Shown: piece by piece, positions 12,091-20,505 of the stretch
Layout of the letters: every line of letters begins with the position of its first letter
Numbering within the stretch: position 1 is the first letter of the stretch
Assembly (NCBI GenBank): GCA_013339765.2
Contig: CM023448.1
Span: 25,434,551 to 25,498,550 of the forward strand
DNA length: 64,000 bases
From: Haemaphysalis longicornis
Taxonomy: Eukaryota > Arthropoda > Arachnida > Ixodida > Ixodidae
Direction: 5' to 3'
The notes under the pieces: generated by a model
Told to the model about the DNA's origin: nothing
Database searches by the model: none
Seen by the model: only the letters and a program-made list of their open reading frames with translations
Translations under genes and position numbers: made by a program

Positions 12091-12398
12091 TCTAATTTCA
12101 TGCTATAAACAGCACAACTACTCATTACGTGCATAAAGAAGGACAATTTTTAGCATTTCGGTCGTTGTCGCCAAACAACTTTCCGGATGTTTTTGTGCGC
12201 AACTACATTTAGTGATTGATTGAGAGGGAGAGCGCCGCAAAATTTGCAAATGCCAAGGACTCCAAAAATATCGCGGTTGGTCCGACCGAACGGATGTTTT
12301 TTCGGTTTACTTTAACTGTTCCAAGAGTCGTTGAAGTTATCATCCCGGAACCGGTTCGGAATGGTTCCTTCGACTTGTTCCGGTTCGGGTTCAATTTC

Positions 12399-12605
12399 GA
12401 TTGATTGTGGGGGTTTAACGCGCCGACGCAACGCAGGCGATGAGGCGCGCCGTAGTGGAGGGCTCCGGATTAATTTTGACCACCTGGGGATCTTTAACGT
12501 GCGCCGAAATCTCGTACACACGGGCGTTTTTTTGCTTTTCGCCTCCATCAGAAAAGCGGCCGCCGCGGCCGGGAATCGAACCCGCGACCTCGTGCTCACC
12601 AGCGC
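12399..12605 (-). mobile_element. Ruka-type SINE with 14-bp target duplication
   Basis: Read on the minus strand this has a tRNA-like head with the B box GGGTTCGATTCCCGG, a GGCGGCCGC stretch, the conserved body words CACGTTAAAGATCCCC and GTGGTCAAAATTAAT-CCGGAGCCCTCC, and a GATTGATTG/CAATCAATC-type tail. That is the architecture of the tick SINE Ruka. It is flanked by perfect copies of TCGGGTTCAATTTC at 12385-12398 and 12606-12619. The insertion lies in the right subterminal region of the hAT-like element and is therefore younger than it. The head is slightly truncated. Confidence 0.88.
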
Positions 12606-12725
12606 TCGGGTTCAATTTCAAAACGACAGAAGAAATACTGGTTCGGTTCGGATCCGTTTCCGGGCGCAAATTCAGGTTCGTTTCCGATATTAGGTTCAGT
12701 CACGGTTCTCTGTTCGAGACCCTTG

Positions 12726-12767
12726 TTTAAGTGTGAAAGTAATATATGGTCCAATCAGCGAAAAATG
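12726..12767 (+). repeat. Long noncoding repeat family, copy A, short middle piece
   Basis: GTGAAAGTAATATATGG at 12732 matches CCGAAAGTAATAGATGG at 38553 in copy B. This fixes the right edge of the hAT-like insertion and the left edge of the following LINE fragment. Confidence 0.6.
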
Positions 12768-13332
12768 CACCCGCCTGAGTGCGAGGACTAACCGACAACG
12801 CCCAAGGTAACGGCCGCCCGCTGAGGTTCAGCGCCAAAGACAGAATGACCAGCTACAACGAATTGACCAAGGCCTTTCGGCTGGCCCGCAGACTTCTCCC
12901 GCCGCCCTGCAAAGGGCTGAACAGGTCACAGGCCGTGCTGTTCAGGCAGTTACAAACGAGGCCGCTTCCGAGCCCGGCGCTACTGCACCGGATGTACCCG
13001 GAATCCCACCCCGACGACAAGTGCAGAGTGTGCAACAGGGAGACGGCCACATTCGAGAACATGCTATGGGACTGCTCCTAACATCCAAGCGAAGCTAACT
13101 CAGGACGTATACCGCCGCAGCTTGAGGATAGAACGCGGAGTGACCACCAAGATACGCAAATCGAGGCCGTCCAGCCGGTCATCGAGGCGCTGGCTAGGCA
13201 GCGACCTAGAGAACCGGCTACGTCGAGCGAGGATCCTCGCACAGCACCCGCCAAGACGACGACGTAGGCCACGTCCGAAGCGGGCGTCCGCGCTTCACTG
13301 CAGGCACAATAAACGTTTCTCCAATCCAATCC
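12768..13332 (+). mobile_element. LINE 3' end, 5'-truncated, with C-terminal zinc-finger region
   Basis: The frame 12779-13081 encodes a tail with QAVLFRQLQTR and the cysteine cluster CRVCNRETATFENMLWDC, typical of the extreme C-terminus of RNase H-bearing LINEs (I/R1-like groups). Further coding remnants follow in shifted frames to about 13290. The element ends in AATAAACG and a (TCCAA)n tail at about 13318-13334. It sits between two parts of copy A that are contiguous in copy B (38580-38595), with a possible 4-bp duplication AATG (12764-12767 and 13333-13336). Confidence 0.7.
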
Positions 13333-13336
13333 AATG

Positions 13337-13800
13337 TCAGGGCACCTCATTATGCTCACCTGTTCAGACGGCAAAGCCCTGTTGAACCTTACCAAAAATT
13401 TATTTACTCCTACAGTGTATTCGTGGTGGTGGTGGTTCCAGTTCAATGAGTGTATTCGTGCCTCTTTCTTCTCTTTCGCTTCGTCTTCTTTTGGCGCGAA
13501 TTACTTCGCCAGGCTCCTCTGCTGCTACGTCGGGTTTGCGCTACTTAAATCGCTTCGTTTCTCCGTATTTTGGCACGAAATTATTCACGGAGCAGTCTTG
13601 TAACACGGGCCGCAGCTTCCCAGAAGCAGTGTTATGCGCGGCTGGGGTGCCCTTGTTCCAGCCACGTGCCATCACGTTCACGTCCCACGATGCACAGACA
13701 GTCTAGCCTTTGCCCAACCGCTGCCTACCTGCGGACTTCACGTGGTGGTAATGCACTCGGCCGTTACCGGGATAGCCGAGGTCACATTCCATACGAACTG
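13337..13800 (+). repeat. Long noncoding repeat family, copy A, part 2
   Basis: This matches 38590-39000: GGGCACCTCATTATGCTCACC against GGGGCGCCTAATTATGCTTGC, CGCTTCGTTTCTCCGTA against the same word at 38777, and GTGGTGGTAATGCACTCGG against GTGGTGGTAAAGTACTCGG. The last part resembles a tRNA-like SINE head. Confidence 0.75.
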
Positions 13801-14265
13801 AATTGATTTTTAAAGCACCGCTTTACTACTTTTGTCCAGCGATTTCGTGGAGGATGCGCAAATGACATTTTGACCTGAGACACACCCACAGCGACACACC
13901 CCTCGAAGCGCATCGCGTGATTCACCAGGCCCGCTGTAGGCGCCTCCGGGCGCAGACAGCGGTCACCACCGCTGCTGCGGCCAAGGCAGCCACCCACCCC
14001 CGCAGCCTCCCATGTATGCGGCGCCGGGTCGTTTCCGGCAACGTGACTCGTATCGCGCCGGGCGAAGAGGAACGGTGCGTTCGCCATACATGAACGCCGC
14101 GTTCACCCGGCCTCCTCCTGTGAGCGTTGCAGGGAACCGAACGGCTTTGGGACGTGGTCGGCAATGCAGCTAAATCGAAGGGTAACCAAGCGAAAGCAAG
14201 ACTCAACCAGGCTAAGCCAAGCTTTTGCTTTGCATTTACAAGGTTAGCGGAGCTAAGCCGCTGCC
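13801..14265 (+). repeat. SINE-like insertion, GC-rich with T-run tail
   Basis: This stretch is missing from copy B, where CATTGAATAAAAAAAAAACAGCGC is continuous. It is GC-rich for about 350 bp and ends AGCTAAGCCGCTGCCA followed by a T run, like the block ending near 6837. Boundaries are approximate because the flanks are A- or T-rich. Confidence 0.4.
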
Positions 14266-14350
14266 ATTTTTTTTAACAGCGACGATGTTTAGGCAGGTTG
14301 TTAGGTCGGGGAACTGGCGCAAAACCTCGCCGAGCGATGATGTCGTGTAC
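14266..14350 (+). repeat. Long noncoding repeat family, copy A, part 3
   Basis: ACAGCGACGATGTTTAGGC and GGTTGTTAGG at 14276-14312 match ACAGCGCTTCTGTTTAAGC and GGTTGTAAGG at 39014-39043 in copy B. The match stops at the TA where the next element is inserted. Confidence 0.6.
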
Positions 14351-14352
14351 TA

Positions 14353-16385
14353 AAGTGTACTAGAAGAATTTGAGTGGTACGAGCCGGCAGCTCCGCGCCG
14401 TCTTCGTCGCGAAGATCAGTTTATGGAAAGTGGGCGTGGCGGCAATGCTGTCGCACTTGATTGGGTTGTGCCAGCGAGAACTGCAAGCGCCGGCATAGGG
14501 TGGCAACAAATCGGGCGTCCCGAGGTCACATTCAGTCCTTTTTTTTAACAGTGTGGAACCGCTGCTGCTGTTTATCTCTTATTATTGAGTGCCGTGATGT
14601 GATGAGCCTTCAGTGTTTAATTTTAACGTCCTCCACATGCCTCCTCCGCCACTTTATGCACCGAGATTCCGCGCCGACTACGCAGGTGTCAAAGCGTTAA
14701 AGAGTTCCCAGAGATGAAGCTTGAAGATCAATGTAAGTAACACATCTGCGCGGTGTGCGAGCTGCACTTCGAGTACCGCTACATATAGCGTGACTGGACG
14801 CACGTTATTGATGGCAAAGAAGGGGGAATCGCCCGTGTGCCCGGTGTTTTGCCGGACGTAAAAGTATTTGAGCGAGGATGCGCCACTCGCAGGAGTCATG
14901 ACAGATCGCACTGCTTTCCAAGTGGCATAGCATTAAATTGCCACAAACAACTATTTTGACCAGCTGCTGCTTGTTCTGCTGACGCGGCTGTTCTTGTGTA
15001 TCACGGGATCCTGCTGTTACTGATCAAAAAGCTGGTAAGCTCGGTCTAGTGCCAATGTTTAAGTAAAGGGCTTGCGTTTCTCGAATCTGGACGGGTACAT
15101 TTGCTAGCCATCTCGCTGAAGCAGAATTCCTCCAAAGCCGTCTTCCGAATCATTCGTGGCATCTGCACTCCCAATTATAATTAAGTACGCTAGACAGAAG
15201 CTTCATGTTCATTCAAAGCCCGAATAATTGCGTTAATTGCAGTAATTAAATATCAGGACTGGTCAGTATAGTCTCAGTATATCTGTAAATTAGCACGTCT
15301 ATTCGCCGTGTTCTGGGAGGAGCATATGCATGATCAAATAGGATACAAAAATGTGACTAACCCGCCACGGGGGCTCAGTGGCCAATAAGGCGTTCTGCTG
15401 CTGAGCGCAAGGACACAGGTTCGATTCCCGGTCGCGGCGGCCACTTTTCTGATCTAGGCGGAAAGCAAAAACGCGCGTGTATTCGAGGTTTCGGCCCACG
15501 TTAAACATCACCAGGTGGTCAAAATTAATCCGGAGCCTTGCTCTATGGCGCGCCTCATAACCTGTGCAGTTCGGCGCGCTAAACCACACAATCAATCGAC
15601 AATCAATCAAAAATTTGATTAAAGTTTCGGCGAGTATGCGAACAGCTGCACATCGCTCATGGGATCGTACAGTCAAATTGATGGCTGCAACTGGGAATAG
15701 ATTTAATAGAAAGTGACACACTGATGCGGCATTTACTTCTGAATAACTATAGCTTGCACACACACTTCAGCACTATATAGGCTTCGATCTAACGGTTACG
15801 AATGCAACATTTTAAAAATCATTGTTTACAAGAGAACGTGCCGGAAAGTTAGTGTCAAATGAAAATGTATCCAGATTCCTCGATTGGCTTCATGGACGCT
15901 GCACTGGAATGGCCTGGTGTAAAAACAGACGCAGCAAAAGTTAAAGCAGCACTGCCCATTTTTCTTCTATTCATTACCCCGGGATATAAAAGAGGGAGCA
16001 CAAAAAAATTGTCAAGCTGGTATTCCAACGCTTGTCCCTGTTACCTCCATTCGGTTTTCGTTCTTTTTTTGTTGTCGTTTGCGTTGCAAGCACTTTGTTG
16101 AAAAAAATAGAAAGAAAAAAAAACAGGGCACGGTTTTACAGCAAAGCCTCTAAAAGTCCCTATTTTTATTCCGACATGTTGTTTTCTACGCCGCTGTAGC
16201 TTTGGTACTCCTGTTGACATTACTATTGGGCGAAACGCGAAAAAGCGTGGCCCACGCAATGCCGCGCTCTTTGCCGAGCGTAGTCGGCAAGAGACCGTTT
16301 CGCCCGCTGCGGCCTCTATTGATTCTAAAAGCGCCGCTTCATGTGAGCGCTCCGTTCGTCCCCTAGAGATCCTTCTAGTTCACTC
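14353..16385. mobile_element. 2.0-kb inverted-repeat element flanked by TA
   Basis: The left end AAGTGTACTAGAAGAAT and the right end read inverted (GAGTGAACTAGAAGGAT) form short terminal inverted repeats. Both ends abut TA (14351-14352 and 16386-16387), the target of Tc1/mariner-type transposases. Copy B lacks the whole insertion near 39090. No transposase frame is visible. The interior includes a tRNA-SINE-like tail at about 14505-14545, a Ruka at 15357-15608, and otherwise unassigned sequence (14550-15340, 15620-16380). Confidence 0.5.
15357..15608 (+). mobile_element. Ruka-type SINE, near full length
   Basis: The head CCGCCACGGGGGCTCAGTGG carries the A box, GGTTCGATTCCCGG the B box, and the body has CACGTTAAACATCACC, GGTGGTCAAAATTAATCCGG and CTATGGCGCGCCTCATA. 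It ends in CAATCAATC repeats. AAAAATGTGA (15347-15356) and AAAAATTTGA (15609-15618) may be a diverged target duplication. Compared with the copy at 12399 this one keeps its 5' head. Confidence 0.88.
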
Positions 16386-16462
16386 TACCGGCACCGCTTC
16401 ACCGAGCTTTGCCTCGCCATGCCGTAGGGAGGCTGCGTCTGCGCAGATGTGGAGCGAAGCCG

Positions 16463-16486
16463 TGACGTCACCGCGGGATATAAAAG
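16463..16486 (+). promoter_or_regulatory. CRE plus TATA block in copy A
   Basis: TGACGTCA (a perfect cAMP-response-type palindrome) lies at 16463-16470 and TATAAAAG at 16479-16486. The same pair with the same spacing class is kept in copy B (39173-39197), while neighbouring bases differ. This suggests an RNA polymerase II promoter belonging to the repeat. Activity is inferred only. Confidence 0.45.
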
Positions 16487-16867
16487 CAGCCCCGCTCCGC
16501 CGCTACGGCGAAGCCGCTGGTCTCGGCACTCTAACTCAACACCACCTACCACCACACTATCTCCTTCCGCTCAACCTTAAGATCCCCCTCCACTCCTTCC
16601 CCTCCCTCCTACCTAATGCATAATCCTAACCCTAACCCATCAACGTGAGGTTTTTCGTTCAACAAAACGACAGAACAGCCAGGCTGCCGGTGAAGAGAGA
16701 GAGTGAGGTTGGGACAGGAGAAGAGCGTCACTCCAAAAAGAAAATAACACCATCTTTCCGTAGGGGAACCCTGAGTAGTATGCGAAGCAGCCACGGGGTT
16801 GACTGAAGTTCCCATTAGTTTTCAATTCGTCGTTTACGTTCGTAGTTCATGTTCCCGTCTCGGTTTG

Positions 16868-16945
16868 TATCGCAGTGGGAAGAGCGCCACGTACCTCCCG
16901 TTGCGGCCAGAGAGTCGTGGGATCGAAACCGGGCGCCGCCTAACT
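16868..16945 (+). repeat. tRNA-related SINE fragment
   Basis: ATCGCAGTGGGAAGAGCGCC (A-box region) and GTGGGATCGAAACCGGGCGCC (B-box region) are spaced as in a tRNA head. This is the same family as the minus-strand copy near 7800-7870. A T-rich tail follows at about 16946. Confidence 0.6.
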
Positions 16946-17839
16946 ATTTCTTTTTATAGTGGACTGCTCTGACGTCAGGCCAAACGCTGACGGCGCTGGA
17001 GACGCGCATGCGCACTAGAGTGCGGACGGCGGACAACGACAACGTCTCAGGGAGGGACACAGCCCCGTGAATGAGATTCTTCGCATCTAAAAGAGGACTG
17101 ACGCAGAGTGAAATCCCATTTGGTTGGCGTTAAGTGCGTTGAAGGGTGTAACTATTGTGCCGCTGCACTCTTTTAATTCCGTAAGTTAGGGTGGTCTTCC
17201 AGTCTCCAAACGAGGATGCGAACACTTCGGTCCAATCCCGGATGTCGCGGCGCTGAAGCAGCGGTGAAACGTCAGAGAGTTGCAGAAGATGCGGAGTTAT
17301 GAGCTCGCGTTACCGAAAAAAAGCATGCATTCGAGGCCCCCAGCTTCCCTGTGTGCCTGGTCTTCGCGGCAGAACTGCAAAGCTGCCACACTTTTTTATT
17401 CGTCTTTACACCACTCCCTCTTTCAGCACTGGACAACAACGACGGTTGGTCGCAGAGTGGGGCACTTGAGGCTTTCGCCTTACGAAGCTGACGTCGGCGT
17501 TGGGGTCTGAAGTAGCAAAACGGCTAATATTCCTCTTCTCTTTAAAGCGTGTCATACCGCGTGGTGTTCTTTAGCACGCGCGTAAACTCGATGGTAGCGA
17601 AAGGTTTCCGTCCACGCCATGACTGGGCTGACAATGTCAAAAATAAGACACTTAAGTTTCTTTAGAGAAAAACGGGTCAAACGCGAAGCTTTTTCGGATG
17701 AAGCTTGAGTCAGTTAAGATTAAAAAAATCCACTGTCCCAAATCCAACAATACAGCCTAAGTCCAAAGTCGAAGTCAAAAGCCCAAATCCAATCCTGCTT
17801 AGGAAAAGAATGAATGCAAATATCGCAGGTTCTGCAAGG

Positions 17840-18420
17840 ACAGGTGAGTAAATGGCCCATTTCTGTGCATTTCCTATTTGGAATGCACTTCCGAAGAAAA
17901 TTAGGAAGCTGAAAACACTGAATTCTTTCACAATTGTTTTAAAATCGCATCTTATCAAACGGAATTTCAAACTTTTTGTAGTATTGATTGCATTGACAGG
18001 GCTACAAACAGGAGTGACAGTACGAAAAGTTATTCCAATTACAGCTTCCGCTTTCTGCTCATATACACTTTGAAATTTGTATTTGTACTCTGTCGAGGTT
18101 TTACATATAGAAGTATTAATTCATACTCGTTGTTTTGTTGTTCACTTTTTTAGATATTTGGATCTGAGTGTTTTTATGACATTTATATTTATGTTCACTC
18201 GCATTTTACGAAACAGAACATCTACAATTTTGTAAATAAAGACGTAATTGTATGAGTATTTATGCTAAAAAATGTCGTTTATTCGAATTTCCTTTTCGCT
18301 GCATTTTTGTGAAAACGTGTAGCTATTTTATAGGAGGTTCCATTACACTCTGTGAGTTTGGGACCTCCTTCTGTATATCCTAACCATGTGATAAACATTC
18401 TGTTAACAATAAAATATTTT
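17840..18420 (+). mobile_element. LINE 3' fragment (reverse transcriptase C-terminal tail)
   Basis: The frame from about 17852 contains FPIWNALPKKIRKLKTLNSF followed by a Lys/Leu-rich helix, the typical C-terminal tail of Jockey/CR1/L2-like LINE polyproteins. The coding part closes at about 18073, and an AT-rich 3' untranslated region with AATAAA words follows. All upstream domains are missing (5' truncation). Confidence 0.6.
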
Positions 18421-18636
18421 GCCTCTCTCTGGACACATTCATTTTCAGTTAGGAGAATACTGCGAATACCATGCGTGTGCTGATGTTATTCCTCAAATAT
18501 GCCTAATGTTTTATTTTTCCTCAGCAATATGGGCAAGTGTGAAGTGTGTATCCAGATTTAGTGGTTTGAAAATATTATGCGTTTATAAACCTCTAATTCA
18601 AGTATGCTTTTAAGCTTTGGCCGGAAAGCTGAATCT

Positions 18637-18660
18637 ACAGACAGACAGACAGACAGACAG

Positions 18661-18708
<48 letters not shown>

Positions 18709-18722
18709 CACAGACAGACAGA
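18637..18722. repeat. (ACAG)n microsatellite
   Basis: About 85 bases of CAGA tetranucleotide repeat with two small interruptions. Confidence 0.97.
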
Positions 18723-18744
18723 CCAGACATTTGTGTTTAAGTAT

Positions 18745-18960
18745 CATTAAGGGTCATTAAGGATAACAGAGCGGATCCCTAGAGAAGGCAGGCGTAGCAG
18801 GGTGCGGCAGACAGTTAGATGGGCAGATGAGATCAAGAAGTTTGCAGGGATAAATTGGTCGGAGTTATCGCCGGACCGGGGTAGTTGTAGATAAATGGGG
18901 GAGGCCTTTGCCCTGCAGTGGGCGTAGGTAGGCTGGTGAGGATGAAAACTAGTCCTGAAC
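18745..18960 (+). mobile_element. RTE-type LINE 3' terminal fragment
   Basis: The words CAGAGAAGGCAGGCG-like, GGGCAGATGAGATCAAGAAG, GTTGTAGATAAATGGGGGAG and GCCTTTGCCCTGCAGTGGGC, ending GGCTGGTGAGGATGA, are the usual last coding segment and short 3' end of RTE elements. The RTE copy ending near 61650 has the same closing words (AATGGGAGAGGCCTTCATCC). Confidence 0.65.
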
Positions 18961-20395
18961 AATAACCAGCGATGCCAACTCGGCTTGACAGCGGTCCGGC
19001 TCCAAATGCCGGCGTCACGAAATTACCCCACACATGGCGCATTTTGACGCCCCTTATGCCAACGTTTTCTTATGTATGGTCTATTTACAACTGACGCTAT
19101 AAAAACCAAACTTTCCAATTGCAATTCCAATTGGACTGATGTTTACACGGCCGTTCAATTACAATTTTCGCAGCAAAAAAAACAGCGTGCAATAACTCAC
19201 CTGCTCCGTGACAGTTGCAGTAACAGTAGTAGGGCAGTAACACCCGACCGGCAGGGGTAAAAAGCCAAAGATAACAAACTCATCCAGCCCATACAATGCT
19301 TTTATTATGTGGTGTGGCATATTTACAAAATGTTCGTCTGAATGTATTCACTCCGGTTTCGCCGTTGTTTCATTGGACTTCTGCACCAGGCGATTGGGCT
19401 TGCCGTCGCCCCAAGGAAAGAAGCCCTGCCCCGTGCCTGGGAAGGTTTGGGAAAGCCGTGAGAAGAGGTATCAACAATATACAGAAGTCACTACAGCCGA
19501 AATTGCAAAGTAGTTATTTTCCAGTAAGCGTTACGACTCGAGACAGAACGTCGTTGAATGCGGTGATATAAGGAAAATAATCAAGGAAAAAGGAACCTTT
19601 TTGCTGTTTTTCTTTTGTGAAACCTTTTTCTAAAACATTAACGCGTCCTCTGTTTGAAAGTAGACTTGGTGAATTCGTGCAACCTTACTCTTCTGACAGC
19701 TGTAACAACTTATTATCTTGTTCTTTTGTCCACGGGTAATGATGCTTACAAAATTACCCCACTGAAATAGCTGTAAATATATCGCCGTTTAGAGACTTGT
19801 TTTTAGGTTTATTAGGCGAATTTCGCGTCCCCATTCGCCGGTTTTATGAATTGTAGGCCCGGACCTGTGCATATAGCGATGAAGGCAGAAATTTTTCATG
19901 GTTCTCGTACGGAATACGTTTACTAGAGCGACCTTCAATTAACGTAAAATAACCCGTCGCATGGAAGGACCTGCAGAGCAGATGCCAGAGGAATATTCTG
20001 CCGCTACGTTTGTTCGGCGCGTCTTGGTCGTGGAGCAGGTCTAGTTGTTTAAACATCCGATAAAGTCGAAAAGATTATGTATGAAACCAGAACAACCTAC
20101 CGAGAAGCCAAAAGGTTTCCGAACATTTTGTAATAAATAAGATAATGGGGCTTGATCTAACGCCAGAAATAACAAGATAATGTTCCACTTTGAGCCTAAA
20201 TATAATTAGATAGCCTGTGCGTAGCGAGGCAACGGCAGCCAAACACAGACAAACATATCACAACGTATTGTTCACGGCAATATAGACGAACGCTAAAAAT
20301 TAGGCAAATTTAGCCACAGTTTGATGCACGAGTACGAATAAATGCAAACGCCTGGAAGCAGGGACAATTCCCAACCATTAACCGTGTACACTTAC
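18961..20395. other. No exon placed; probably holds the end of the CAP gene
   Basis: The minus-strand CAP gene must continue to the left of the donor at 20395. I could not choose a terminal exon: a minus-strand donor-like GTGAGT at about 19199 has no good partner acceptor. Short open frames at 19296-19571 and 19844-20056 have no recognisable product. Confidence 0.3.
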
Positions 20396-20505
20396 CACAC
20401 AGGCGCGGTGTGGTTTCGCCATCCTGCGGTTCGCATGGAATACCTTCTGGGCACTGCGAGCAGGAGTCTCCTTGGAGGTACACCGGCTGACCGACCATGT
20501 TGCCT
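20396..20505 (-). CDS. CAP gene exon 8 (CRISP-like hinge)
   Basis: The 110-nt exon between TACGTCTCTAG and GTAAGTGT encodes GNMVGQPVYLQGDSCSQC and PEGIPCEPQDGETTPRLC. The GN..GQPVY..G..CS.CP spacing is characteristic of antigen 5 proteins after CAP2. It ends in phase 1 at a strong donor. Reading on without splicing gives about 25 more residues before a stop, an alternative but less likely 3' end. Confidence 0.9.

Larger units (their letters stand above)
8629..12725. mobile_element. hAT-like DNA element, no transposase frame seen
   Basis: The ends are inverted: CAGGGTGTCGAACCG at 8629 and, on the opposite strand, CAAGGGTCTCGAACAG ending at 12725. These resemble hAT-superfamily termini. Both subterminal regions are crowded with GGTTCGG/CCGGTTCGG words (8660-8780 and 12345-12690), like the subterminal binding sites of hAT elements. 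The flanks GTTTTAAT (8621-8628) and TTTAAGTG (12726-12733) are imperfect 8-bp copies. The uninterrupted copy B has TTTCAAAT followed by the same downstream sequence, giving an empty site. The interior carries later insertions and no recognisable transposase, so the element is non-autonomous or eroded. Confidence 0.6.
16388..17700 (+). repeat. Long noncoding repeat family, copy A, part 4
   Basis: 16388-16520 matches 39105-39235 and 17195-17700 matches 39340-39850; shared words are GCGCAGATGTGGAGCGAAGC, ACAACAACGACGGT and CGCGCGTAAACTCGATGGTAGCGAAAGG. The intermediate 16520-17190 differs from copy B and includes a separate SINE. Open frames here have no recognisable product. Confidence 0.7.
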
